A stretch of 64,000 nt of DNA from Cyathus striatus (lineage: Eukaryota > Basidiomycota > Agaricomycetes > Agaricales > Nidulariaceae): assembly GCA_025738555.1 (NCBI GenBank), contig JAOVFP010000007.1, positions 3,844,001 through 3,908,000 on the forward strand, in the 5' to 3' direction. Under the pieces are notes generated by a model, which saw only the letters and a program-made list of their open reading frames with translations, did not search any database and had not been told where the DNA came from. Positions 47,701 through 60,100 of the stretch are shown one piece after another (within the stretch, counting starts at the first letter, position 1; every line of letters starts with the position of its first letter). Made by a program: the position numbers and the translations under genes.

Positions 47701-49025
47701 ATCTGGGGAACTGTTCTTCTTGCATGGCCCTGGAGGAACAGGAAAGACCTATGTGTACAACACACTATGCTATTACCTTCAGGGGAGGGAAAGATAGTGA
47801 TTGTTGTTGCATCATCAGGGATTGCTGCTCTTCTGATTGTTGGAGGCGAACTGCTCACTCTGTATTCAAGATTCCAATTGACATCAATGAGACATCAATG
47901 TGCAATATTGCACAGAACTCTGATCTGGCTGGGCTGATTAAGAAGGCTGATGCTGTGATTTGGGATGAGGCACCAATGCAGCACCGACATATTCATGAGG
48001 CAGTGAGCCGCACTTTCAAAGACCTTCGTCGTGATGAGCGACCATTTGGAGGATGCACTGTGGTGTTTGGGGGTGACTGGCAGCAAATCCTTCCTGTGGT
48101 GGTGCGAGGGAGCCGACCTCAAATTGTGTCAGCATGCCTTCAGAGATCTGATATTTGGGCAGACATTTCAGTGATTCACCTGCGACGCAATATGCGACTG
48201 AATGTGGACAACCCATCTGAACGAGATTTTGCTCAGTGGCAGCTGGATGTTGGACATGGGGAGTACACAATTAATGACAGTATTCAAATACCAAACCACT
48301 TCAAGTGTGCTTCAAACACTGTGGAGTCCCTTATTTCAACTATCTACCCTGGACTTGATTCAGCTGAGGGGAATACAGATGAGTACTATGCTGAGAGAAC
48401 AATTCTTTCAAGTCGGAATGATGATGTGGATGCTCTGAATCAGAAGATTCTGTCTTCATTCCCAGGGGAGTTGATATCATTACACAGTGCAGATAGTCTT
48501 CTGGATGATCCTGGGAATGAAGGGGAACTTCTTTACCCTGTGGAGTACCTGAACTCAATCAATTGCTCTGGATTACCATTGGCACACTTGGAATTGAAAA
48601 TAGGGTGTCCAGTGATGGTGCTTCGGAACCTGAGTGTTTCAGATGGAGTATGCAATGGAAGCCGTGGAATTGTTACACAAATACGGAATCGAGTATTGGA
48701 AGTTCGGTTATTAACTGGGGACAAGAAGGGGTCTCGAGTGTTCATACCACGGATAAAGATTGAACCATCATCTTCACAAGTGCCATTCCGGTTTTGTCGA
48801 CACCAGTTTCCAGTTCGACTTGCATTTGCTATGACGATCAATAAGGCACAAGGACAGTCAGTTCAACATGTTGGATTGGATCTTCGAAATGGGGTGTTTA
48901 CACATGGACAGTTTTATGTTGGAGTGTCACGGGTTCAATCTGTTGACCACCTGAAGATGATTTGGGATTCACGAAGTGAAGAAGCTGTTACAAACAATAT
49001 AGTGTACCCTGAAGTACTACTTTAA
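44703..49025 (+). pseudogene. Helitron Rep/helicase (RepHel), three frameshifts
   Basis: Frame 1 (44703-46130) has the Helitron-like N domain (CPDCDALHWKAERL; HYPIMWPRGQLGW; SFAGSARYMRQNCQDALAV). Frame 2 (from about 46100 to 47797) has the HUH nuclease motif GLPHMHLIVFL, the two-Tyr motif KYIYKYIYKGHD, and the helicase Walker A GPGGTGKTYVYN. Frame 3 (about 47850-49025) has DEAPMQHRHI (Walker B), FGGDWQQILPVV, LRRNMRL and the C-terminal AFAMTINKAQGQS and YVGVSRV motifs. It would nick, unwind and roll single strands during transposition. One-base losses near 46100, 47785 and 47850 break the frame, yet no stop codon is seen elsewhere in 4.3 kb, so inactivation is recent or the slips are sequence errors. 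Confidence 0.88.
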
Positions 49026-49159
49026 GATTTAGTTTAGTATATTGTAAATATTGTAGTATATTTAAGTGATATTGGTATATATATGTATATAGAGAATAAA
49101 TATGTAGTGATTTAATTAAAGGTATAAGATGATGAAGTGAGAAGAAACAGCAGGGGGTT

Positions 49160-49262
49160 TGGGGGCGCAGCCCCCAAGAAGAAAAAGGGTCTGGGGCGCA
49201 GCCCCTCAGTGTGAAGAACTGGGATGAAGAAGCAGGGGGTCTGGGGGGCGCAGCCCCACAGC
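49160..49262. repeat. three GGGGCGCAGCCCC palindromes
   Basis: Short palindromes at about 49162-49178, 49195-49206 and 49243-49256 sit between the end of the RepHel frame and the proposed Helitron 3' end. Their role is unknown; they could be multiplied hairpin modules. Confidence 0.65.
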
Positions 49263-49502
49263 AAGCCGTCATTCGTGTGGAGCGGAGGAGGGAGCCGACA
49301 GGCTCCCGTTCCCGTAGCGGAGCACGGGTGTAAGGCTTGTTGACGGTGACTCGATAGATATACCGCGTTTGGCGGCGGTTATTTACCTGTTTACCTGTGC
49401 TGCATTTGGATTTTGCTGGTGGCATGCCGTGCTGGGCTGTTTTCTATTTTGATCAAGTACGCGGTGAAGCTGATCAAAGGCCACGCGGAGTGGCACTGCA
49501 CA

Positions 49503-49534
49503 GCGCCTGCGGGCAGCGGCGCACTCGCCGCTGG
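49503..49534 (+). other. putative Helitron 3' terminus (hairpin plus CTGG)
   Basis: The stem GCGCC/GGCGC with a 10-base loop is followed by eight bases, CTGG (a CTRR end) and T. This is the expected termination signal for rolling-circle transposition. An alternative stem, CAGCGGCG/CGCCGCTG, overlaps it. Confidence 0.55.
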
Positions 49535-52500
49535 TAAGGGTTATCTTATCTTTTAGACCATCCCAGTTTTGTCCCATCAACTAACGGAGTCAAATTTCAA
49601 TCAAATTTGCTGTATTTTTCTCCTTTTAGTTTCAGTGCCTTTGAACCTGAGTAACTCAGCGATGATTTGATTGGGACTCAGCGAGTATTAGCTGGTACCG
49701 GCGTTTATCCGCTTTAAATGCTGGTGTGAATGGGAGAGATGGTATTGGACTGGGCGGCGTCGTCAAGAGACTAACGAGAATGCTTGAATTATAGTATCTG
49801 GTGATCATTCGTACTGAATTCTTTACAGTCTAATGAATTCATCTTAGGTTATGTTCGACCAACATTCGTTACAATCTACTGCTTACTCACGTGGTCCACA
49901 TGATGAGGGGTGTTATCTCTTCCTTGCTCCAACACTGCTCATAGTAATACGCCGGCGGCGTAAATCTAATCTTACCCCAGACGATGTCGGCTGACTGTGT
50001 ACGCATCATAGTTGACTGCATCATCCAGTCATTGTACCTTTTACGTGGAAGATATGCATCTCATCGAGTATTTTTTTCTGGGTATGTCATCGATGCTTTG
50101 CATATTTTTAACAATCAATTTTTATGAAAAGAATTACGACAAAACGTTTCTGTTAATGTCTGCGCTTAATCAGCAACAGATCGCATACCGTACCTCAGCC
50201 ACACCGTCCCATCTTATCTTAGCTCCAACACGCATCTCTCATGCCAAAGCTTAATTTTATTGCGTATCAACCGTCGCATGATCACCGGATGCATCATAGC
50301 TGACAGAATGACATGTACTCTTTTCATCGAATAACGTACAGGTGCGATAGGAATATCTTCAACCAGGTACATATCCAACTTTGGCGACGATGCGCTATTT
50401 TGGCTTTTGGACGCTCCACTATCCTCTGAGAGGCCCTGGGCAACTCGGAGGTGCTCAATGGCTTTGTCTCGCTTTGAAGTCCGTGGAGCAGGCTTGCATG
50501 CATGAAAGGCTTGGTTCGAGCTGCGCGATATTCAGTTCGTCTTTGTCATGGCTATGTTTTCATTGACAAAGCTCAAAGCGACGATCTCCGAGCTCCACTG
50601 CTTTGTTTCTGATCTTCGCCCTTCATTCTGTAGCCTTTCTGCGGTTAATTATCTTATCTCTCCGAGACCGGGGATTCAAAGTAGTGCTTCTCACATTAAA
50701 TCGCGCACTTGTACTCCTAATGCGCGATTTACGCGTTTGAAGGGCGAACGTGTTCTCGCACTGCCTTGTTATCTTATCCGTACTCCTCTCTTCAATAGCT
50801 GAAGTAAATCACTCACCGAGGTGGGTTGCTTGACCTACTTATATACTAATTCCAGAATCCAATGCTCCTAAATGCACGGTCATATACAACTGGTTCTTCC
50901 ACGTTGTGCACTATTCATAGTTAGTATTCCCTGCTTGAGAAGAGGATTCACCGGTGATCAATTCAAGTTGTATTATTGTCGACTTCCGCGTTCTTCGAAG
51001 TGGGTCATCCAATCGTAAATCCCTCAATGTGAAGACGTACAATGCTTCCAACAGGGTGCTACCCACTCACCCTGGCGTCTCTGAACAGCCCGTCCGATCC
51101 AATTTTTTACTCACCCATCACATCTGCTGATGCACTTTCGTAACACGGATCTTACTGTGCTTAATTTACCCCAACTTTGCTAGCTTACTTTCCCCAGATT
51201 ACATAGTTCGCCGTCTCGTCACTTTTTAATGTGATGATCGAAGCATCATAAAATGTCACGTTGTCTTTCGAGCATAGCGCATCGTCGAAAATGCAACTTC
51301 TCCGAGCGTCGCGGTCCCGTGCGGTGGCCATTCCGATGGACGTTGTCATCATGTACCCAACCGCCCACTTTGACTCCCGAATCATGCCAGTTGGAAAAAC
51401 CAAAAGTACGCGCAGTAGCATGGGAATCAATATGTCACAAGACTCTAGAATTCACTACAGCTTACTCGTTCGCTCGAGACCTACCGCTGTTTGTATTCTT
51501 TTCAATAAACGTTGTTAATGCATGGTAATCACGAGATGTGTGTATTGCACTCGGTTCGCCAGTTGTTTAAGTCGCAAATTGTCTTCTTCCGATACCGAGG
51601 TACGGGGATCTATGCATGCTTCAACGATTCTTACTACTCTCTCAGAATTTGATGATATTGGTACCGCAAGTATCTATCCCTCTTCCATAGACGGCCGATA
51701 CTAAGCTACAGAACTGCGTTCTATCTTGAATTCACAGAATGTTATACAAGTTCTTCATATTCGCTTAGAATTAAATTGATTTTCTCGAACCTCAAGTCCT
51801 GTGACCTTCTTCCACTCACGCACAGGCACACAAGCGCACACGATTACATTACCAGGATAACCACGCTGTCGACAGTTCGAAGTTCGAAACTCATGCGACT
51901 CGGTGTTTGACTTTTGATCCCGGATCCGAGTCAACTGGCTCGGTTTAGTCGCTAAAATGGGACATGCTCCGGAATGTAGGGAACCTTGGGCTGATGTGAT
52001 TCAGGAGCAGAATAGTAAGAAGGGAACGAACTTTCCCTGCGTGAGCGTCCGCTTTGCTTCCACTTCACTTGATAGGATTCATCCGCATTTTCCGTTTCCG
52101 CGTTCAGGCATCCGTACAGGGGACAGGACTTGGTTAGTGATTGATGCCAGCCTCGTGACTGTGTAATAATCCGATGATTATCTATCAGTTGCATTGCTAT
52201 GGCTGAGTGCTCTTCAGGCGCTTATCATCGTTTTCAGCTTTCGAACGTTACGGCATTTAAATCATATTGTTCCATCTTATAAAGATGATCAAGTGAGGAT
52301 TAAATCTGTGTTTACAAGGTACGTGAAGAGTTGATTAGTGTAAGGCTGATGGAGATTGCCAATGAAGCTTGGTCATTTTAATTTTCCGAGTAAAACTCCA
52401 TGTCAATGTTTCCAGTTAGACCGTGTCCTAGTCCCGGCGGATTCACCGTCTTCTTCCTTAAGTCCTACGGGATGATACATCTATCGTTGGGCGACGTTGA

Positions 52501-52879
52501 TCTGTGATCTCTGTTTCAAGTTATCTGCAGCTTCAGTACCTGATATGTTTCCAATAATATTATCAAACCATGTGGAAGGTAAAAGTACCGCTTGCTCCTG
52601 AGTACCGGCCTGATATATAACGCAACGAGGCCTGTTCAACAGATGGTGTTGATATATCTGTACCGGTAAGAAGGCTAACCTGCGCGGGGATTCTCTTCTT
52701 TCTTCTTAGCTATATATATCTACGCGTATGAAATATATAAGCGCAGGTCCTCGGATTTGTAATAACTTGTTTCCTTTGATGTACGATGGATAAGATATTC
52801 AGTCCCTGCAGGTTCATTGAATTGGTACAGGTTTCAACTGGTGTTGTATCCTGAAAATGAGGTTTAAATAGCCGCAGAG
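49535..52879. other. stretch without a recognised gene
   Basis: Short frames only (50012-50254, 50548-50802, 51185-51430 and others), none with a family I know. Confidence 0.4.
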
Positions 52880-54925
52880 ACATATGGTATAAGATGAATT
52901 CTTACCATGAGTATACCCATACGTGTTTAACCGCCGGTGGACTCAGAACTTCTTGGGTATCGATCGTTTACTAGGTTTCCTCGAGGATATACTTATCCCG
53001 GTACTTTTTGAAATGAATTGACAGCACTCGTCGAATAAAGTTTTAACCTAAGTACTACCCATCGCACGAGGGACAACTTGAAGACTCAATTACTAAATCA
53101 TATTTATAACGGACTTTGAAGAATATGTACAGTAAGTTACATGCATCTCGTGTTCTGGCGCCGGATTTCTTCGTAACTTTGCCGCTGTTATAAATATATT
53201 GTACAGTATGTGTTTTACAAAACTCAGAGTCGTTGAACGTGACTATGTCGTTGTAACATGCAAAACCATCAACTGGAAAGCAATATAAGTGGAGGGTGAA
53301 TCTGAGAACGTAGAGGTTTCATTAAAATTTTCCCATCGTTTTTGTTCTCCAATACAACAACTTGCGAAGAATTAGAAGTAACCTGGACCTCTCCATTTGC
53401 ATTAGAAACAGAGGTCGACGCTAATGCATTGGTTAACATTTGGTCGCAATAGAATTTTTAAAGCCTTACAACCATTGTCATTATACCCAAACGATGCATC
53501 ATCATAATTTATAGTCCAGAATCTACACGTGGATCCATAAGTGAGGTGAAATAGTAGGTCCTATTGAAGATAGACTCACAAGGTACCCGGAATTGACATC
53601 GCCTGAAGCATTGAAGCCAAGAGTCTGGAACCAAGCAACTCAGGAGCTACATCTGCAAACACAGCTTGACCCTCGCCATTGTCGTAGTCTGACACTAGCT
53701 TCACAATGAACACATCCCCTCTAGTGTAAGTACGAAGGTGTTTATTATACGGCGCATTGTCCATTGCAAAGCTTTTGTACATATAATAAAGCCCATCGAG
53801 GTTAGCCATATCCTGTTTGTGAACCTCCATAGTGCCAAATGTTCGAAATCTCCATCGCTCCTCAGAGCCCCAGTAGAGGCGAAAATCGGGAAGATGGGAA
53901 AGATAAGAATCGTGATTCCCGTCGTAGTTGCATACTGTTGGGAGACGAACGAGCTCGGGAAAAGATCCATCGGCTGGAATTCTTAGGCACACGACTCCTT
54001 GATCGTCGGTGAGGGCGCTGACACACTTATGGCTATGGATAAAGAATTAATGCAGCGGAAAGCATAACAGTGAATCAGACATTTTACAGTTCTTTGGATG
54101 GCCGCTGTCCCATTGAAACAGGATGTTAGTAGGCAAGTAACTTAGGCAGACGGTAAGACGAGTAAACGCCTATATATTATGGCAGCTACCCTGATGCAAG
54201 AAGCCTGTCTTGGGAAGTTGGCCGTTCGTAAGTGAACATATAAGTCCAATCCGATAGTTTGGTCAATCTCTGAGCGCTTCTGGAAGTACAATGACCTCCG
54301 GATTTTCGGAGGTTGTTCAGCTTTACAGTGGGTTTTAACTATCACCAAGCTCCAACAAGCCATTTTTAGTGATAATTTAATCCACTACTACACAAACTTT
54401 GCATGTCAGCAGCTGCGAGTGTGACTTTAAAAGATACTTATGCAATAGAAAGCAATCATGACTTGAGAAGGTTTCATGGGAGGCATCATTGATATTACGA
54501 AGCCAGAAGAACTATCTGTGAGTGTGACCTACTGTCGGAGAGGTATACCCCGCGGAATGTTGCTAGCTCTATGACATACTATCCTTATCTGCAGTACATC
54601 TGGAGATTCAGAGCACTAGTATTACAAATTCAATGAAAAAATGCTACACGCATTCAAAACTTCTAATGTTTCGGTAGTGTACAGTGAGACGTAGCGCTTG
54701 AATCCTTTAAGTCGTTCTAAAAATAAACCAAGACTGCTTATAACCTCTTATCTTTGAAGATATCCTCTGTTATGCGCGATATAAATCTCTTTTGGATATT
54801 GTTGTAGAGATGAATGTTGAAAAACTCTCATTTAAATTGCCTCGTGATAGCAGCAGTTCCCAAGCAATGCATTTTCCAATTGATTCCCGATACGCATAAA
54901 TCGCTCGCCGAGTACATACACATAC
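52880..54925 (-). repeat. inverted segmental duplication, right copy
   Basis: It is the reverse-complement counterpart of 29200-31310, carrying MGQ..SK copy 3. Homology includes the AT-rich downstream region and the GGTAAGAATTCATCTTATAC block near 52900. Confidence 0.85.
53269..54113 (-). CDS. MGQ..SK family protein, copy 3
   Basis: Four exons: 54113-54088, 54032-53580, 53522-53470 and 53420-53269, phases 2, 2, 1, giving 227 residues. The start MGQRPSKELHKC carries the N-myristoylation-like signal. The core (VVCLRIPADGSFPELVRLP, LPDFRLYWGSEERWRF, DGLYYMYKSFAMDN, FWTINYDD) is almost identical to copy 1; exon 2 has exactly the same length (453 nt). The tail contains VVVLENKNDGK and ends HPPLILLSS. 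The frame is intact although flanking DNA has diverged, which points to selection on the protein. Family and function are not recognised. Confidence 0.8.
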
Positions 54926-56187
54926 CATACTGCAAATGCGGTGCATTACCTCGAAAATTGTGGCTGACCTTAGCCTCCCATTTCATAATCATTACATGAT
55001 GTAATTTTTCCTCCTTTGGATTGTCTAACTTGTTGTCTGCATATACAATTTAAAAATTACTGCTAATTTGTTACTGACTGCTTTTAACATTAGTAACTCG
55101 CAGAATTTCTTATAATTCTGACTGATAGGATTCGGTGAACCTAGACCCTCCGTCATGCAAAAAATACTATTCGTACCTGCTATCCAAGGTATGACAAAAA
55201 TGATATACTAATCCTAACGATTTAATCAGCTATTAGAATATCACAGGTCTCCATGAAAATAGTCAGATACTAGTACTGAGCGACGAGGAGCCTGGGTATA
55301 TCCTCCTCTCTAGCTTAGACAACTAAAATTACAAAGGCAGTTGGGTGGAGTCAATAGCTGGCTAAATGTTTTATCATTGCTCTCTCGAGCCTTATTGTCC
55401 CTGATATCAAGTAGATACGACAAGTATCTGTCAGTTTAATTACTTATAGTTCAAGTTGTAAAACTTGCACTGGGCCAATGAGAGATGGGAAGCTTTTTCT
55501 GTGGGCCGTGAAGTCAATACGTGACATCACGGGCGGCTGACACTTGCGGTCGAGAATTGGTATGTCGTACCTTCTCAATGAATGTGGAACTCAACTCAAT
55601 TAAATTGTTTCATCATTACGCGCCTTAGGGCTAGGCACCTTTTATCCAGGCCCTCTGGTCACGGTACAAGGAGGAAGCTGCGGTTTGAGTGTCCTCATCG
55701 CTCTTCCTCCCGCACCAGTGGGTCCTTCTCGAGTACTTACCGATTTTTACCCACCCACCCATTCCACAGCTCTTACTACATAGAATATATTAGCTATAAT
55801 CTCGCTATAGTCTCCTTTCCTTTTGTTTCTCCGTGTTCATTTTCGTATTTTTCCTGCTTCTTTATTTACTCAATTTCACGCTGTTTTCTGGCGTTGTACT
55901 TATATTTCGTTGGCATCTGCTCATTACATCACGTGTGCAATGTAATTTCTTTAACGGTGTTGAGGCGCTACACATCTTCGGTAGGCGCCTCCTCACAGTA
56001 GCTCCTATCACCACTCTCTGTGTGAATCTCGATTGGAAGCCGTATGAGCGACTTGAAACATACCAGTGGATCGGTATCGCGCCACTATTACCAAAAATTG
56101 ACAAACCTATAACCGGTTTCGTCCAAGAATTGTGAGCACATCTTACAGCATTACGTGTCAGAATAAAACAAACAGAATTGAGAAAAT
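54926..56187. other. stretch without a recognised gene
   Basis: About 55380-55440 matches the reverse complement of 31800-31860, beside the first tRNA-Gly, showing an old shared cassette. The part between about 55460 and 56180 has no counterpart there. Confidence 0.5.
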
Positions 56188-56271
56188 GCATTAAGAGGGA
56201 ATCGAACCCCCGGCGGGTCGAATATGATCTCAAATGGCAACGACCCAGGTTACCACTACCCCATTAATGCT
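56188..56271 (-). tRNA. tRNA-Gly (anticodon GCC) with a short intron
   Basis: It is the near-identical partner of the gene at 31656-31740: acceptor GCATTAA/TTAATGC, same D- and T-arms, anticodon loop TTGCCA followed by about 13 intron bases. The intron sequence differs between the copies (TTTGAGATCATAT here), while the mature parts match. Confidence 0.88.
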
Positions 56272-56494
56272 TGCAATGGAGTAGATAGGAAGTAATGGTA
56301 TGGATAACCTTCGTATGTTAAGATGAATCAATAATGTTACTTAGTACGTATACTAATGTTAAATTAAGCAAGCGTTAAATGGAGTGCACAGTAAATTGTG
56401 TAGAACTACGTTTAAGTCGGATGTAATTTATCTTCTCGTGCTGGCTGCTACAAGCCTCTATACTGGCTACCAGGGATGTATCTTGTGTACTGTT

Positions 56495-57101
56495 TCAATG
56501 ACTTTTGAATTCACGTGGATTTAACTAATGCAAGTTAGAAGCAGTACTAACTATTTCTAATTTACTCACTGTTTGCGCCCTGGCGTAGAGGTGGTCCGCT
56601 TCAGCAGCGATGACCTCCACTTCAAGCGATGAGAGACTTTCCCCCAGATGGAGGTTGAATCTCCGTAAGAGTCTGAAGGGTTGTATTAATATTCATCTCG
56701 TTTGAATAAATGTAATGACACATACGTTGTACACTCTGCATTTAAAGCTTCCCAATCTGGGTTCATTGGAATCATGTTTTTCGTTATAAATTGAGCGAGT
56801 GTACAGAGCTTATCATTGGTGCTTTCCGTTGTTAGTTCTCTGTAGAAATTCGGAAGAACGTTTAATTGAGCGTTTTGATTTGAGACGTTAGAAACGAGCT
56901 TACGTCAGATCCTCGTAGTAACGCAATGGCAGCGTCTTTTGGAGTGGCGTCAATTAGGCTGCAATAAGTTAAGCTAGGAGAATGTTATGCGTACAGCATC
57001 TGATGTTATATTTGACCTATAGCATCGCATGTTAGTATAGGTTATGATGACGGTAGAAAGCGGATTAACCTTGAAATGATGCGAGCAGGAAATATGTCCA
57101 T
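56495..57101 (-). CDS. candidate small multi-exon gene, unrecognised
   Basis: From ATG at 57101 a first exon gives MDIFPARIIS with a GTTAAT donor, then exons with good GTAAGC, GTATGT and GTGAGT donors. They encode ELTTESTNDKLCTLAQFI, NMIPMNPDWEALNAECTT, LLRRFNLHLGESLSSLEV and AEADHLYARAQT, which join in frame. The exon near 56930-56980 does not connect cleanly in phase, so the start is uncertain or the gene is damaged. The stop is proposed at 56495. No family is recognised. Confidence 0.35.
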
Positions 57102-60100
57102 AGCAGATGATAAGATGTAATCAAATTTAGAGGTAGAGGGTATAAATGGTTAGAATGTGCGAGTTGTAGGGGCGATAAACTAAATGTAGTGGGGATGGAA
57201 ACATGCTAAACTCCTCAAATTATATTGACATGATACTCCTTGTCTTCGGTCCTAGACTTGCCTCCTTTGTTCGGATGTAGAAGTAGACAATGACAATTCA
57301 GATAATCGGTGATGGAGACCGGCGTCTTCGTTGGTTAAAAAGAATAAGGCAGTCAAGTGCTCACTTCCTTGTAGACACAATTCAAAATAAGGTCAACCTT
57401 GACGGTGACTTGATGTAAGTATCTAGTAAATCCATAGCAACTTGAAGATAAGAAAACAATACTACTACTTACAGTAAGTGTTAACAAAAGCGCAGCTAAG
57501 TAATGTAGTATCAAAGTAGAATACTCGGGAGAATCTCGATTTAGAACTTCTCCGACACGATGTTGTGGGTCCGATTCCCGAATCCCGATCATGCGGCTCT
57601 GTTTTCAATGTCTTTCACTAGCTTTTTCTCGTTCAATACAAGCTCAGCTCAGCGCTACAAAGTGCATAGCTTTCCACCTTTGTGCATTTGGTCTGGGTCA
57701 TCTAGGCTTTTCAAGCTGTGCATGAGCTACAGGTTTAGGTGCACGTGTATGTAGAGTCACGTATTTACTGAATGTTGTCATCGTGTTGCCAAGTGTTGAA
57801 CGTTGAACGATGATCCAACACCACGAGTTCCTAATACGAATTACTGGTCTCTTCAGAAGTGCGGCCTTGATAGTCTGACGATTATCACCAGCCGTTTGAT
57901 GCGAGTGGAACATACTGGTAGGACCAGGATTTGGGAGTCAGGCCTTCGAGGCCCGGGAGGAAGGACGATGCACACAGGTTTCTAATGGGTCACTTCTTCC
58001 TCTGTGTCTTCTGGTTTGGCGTGTTGTTGGCTGAGTATATCACTGGATCCTATGGTGCGTTTTATTCTTGTTATGCATGTGCTATTAACTAACTGCCTTG
58101 TACATATCAGACTTCCTGTTTTCTTGATTCTTCTTGCGCCGTGAACGAAGTTTAAGCCCGGGAGCAAGACCCACGCGGACTCTATTCTCAGTGAGAATTT
58201 CTCATATCACCTTGCTTGCCAAGGTACTCTCCTGGTTGAAAATAGGTTGCACTTTTCGACTTTCACGTGACTTTTCACACGATCGCATTGTACACTTTCT
58301 GCTCACCTCGGCTCACATCACTAAATTTAGGAGAGTCTCGCGCACGGTTATAACGCAGTATAATTTGCCATAAGCGGTATGAGCTGACATAAACCTTACA
58401 GTGTATGATACTGCAGGATACTGCCACGTACAGCAGCCTCAAATTTCGTAATTCATACGGTAGCTCATGCGTCTTCGTACGGATTAGAGACAATTATGAG
58501 GAGGTTATAAGATGATGTTGACGAGATGAGAGAAGTATAAGGTTGGTGCTCAGTTGTATGTGTATTGCAATTTGCGAGTGGAAGTATATGGTTCATATAA
58601 TTTGATAATGTCATGAACAAATGTGAATGTAAAATAAGATATATTGAGCATGTTTATTATATATACACGCAAGTACTAGTCTACTATATACTTGATGAGT
58701 TATCTGCAACTAGCTGGGGGTAAATACAGGTGAATGTGAAGTACAAAGTGGTGATATTATTATCAAGGCAAGTTGGAGTTCCTGCACCTATCAGAAGAAG
58801 AATTCATTAACAAATTATCATTGCTAAAGAATAGAAGTGTAAATAACATACTGACCACTACTCAGAATAAGTATAAATTCATTCACTCGAACTCCTACAG
58901 TGTTGTAGACCAAGTAGGTTGGATGTGGCTCTGTTAGGCATTATTCCAGGAATGTAGCAGCTTCAGATACTACCAAGTTTTCAACACAGTTCAGCAATGA
59001 CTTACCTGTATCACTATGTGTACATGGCCAGATAAAGCTGCAGTTATGGGGAGGGACTTCATGATATTGAGGATGCTGTACAAGAGAGTAGATATTGGGT
59101 GGAGAAGTGCGAAGTAGAATGCCCAAAGTATTTATGCAGCTAGACCACCAAGGTATGTCACACTTTGTATCTGCTAGGTGATTCCTGTATTAGGGATGCT
59201 AAGAGGTATGGGATATGAGGGTATGCACTTATACATGTTTCGATTTGGGAGGGATAGGTCCCTGCCGGAACTTGAACAGGTGTTCACTGGTGTTCATACC
59301 AATTGTACTCAATTTGTACTAGTACTGGATGCCTTACCGCAGCATTTAGAACTTCAAACTACTTTTCCAGATCTTAAGCGAGTGGCGTTCGGCAAAAGTA
59401 GCTTTTTGTTTCCAAGCCGTAGGACACATGTACATACAGATAATAAACAATTCTTACAGAAATAGTGACAGCTCAATGACAGTGTCCCTAAATAGTCCCT
59501 GATCTTATCAAAATCTAAGCAACATGGATATGTGCATGTGATGACTGAACAGCAGAACTCTGAGGCTAGGGAATAAGATTCATTCACTGAGAAACATTAG
59601 ACAAAGAGTAACATACATATCGACAGAAATAACTGTCCTGCTGCAATTTTGCAAAGGTGGAAGTGGAATTGAACTGTCCCATGAAGGGACATTTCCATAC
59701 TTGACAGAGTTGCCATGATGCGGTTGGGTAATGTGTATGTGGGACATATATATATGAAGAGCGTGGATTGTCTAAAAGACTGTAAGAAGGATTGCAGGAG
59801 TAGAAAGATGGTGGCTCACTTACAATTCCAGTGTCTTTTATGCCACTTCAATGTGTCTACAAAGTGTCTACTATCCGCTAATATCTCCTATATTTCGTTA
59901 GTTTCTTCAATATATATTCTTGTGGATGTCGACTAAGTGGTCACCCGCAATGATAACATGCAATGACCCTTCAGTGGAGTGAAAACTTCAATTATTTGGG
60001 CCCTGTTGAGCATAAACTGTTACCCACCAAATGTAGCAGAGAATACTACAAGAAATCAAGCGAAAGAGAGTGCTTTGATATGAGTGTAAGTGCAGCACAT

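Larger units (their letters stand above)
43641..49534 (+). mobile_element. Helitron
   Basis: The element carries one large RepHel gene with HUH nuclease and Pif1-type helicase parts, preceded by a Pro-rich 5' region. The proposed 3' end is CTGG at 49531-49534 followed by T. It is preceded by a hairpin (GCGCC at 49503-49507 pairing with GGCGC at 49518-49522) eight bases upstream, which is the Helitron 3' arrangement. The 5' end (TC after A) could not be fixed and may lie as far left as 42.5 kb. Confidence 0.75.
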
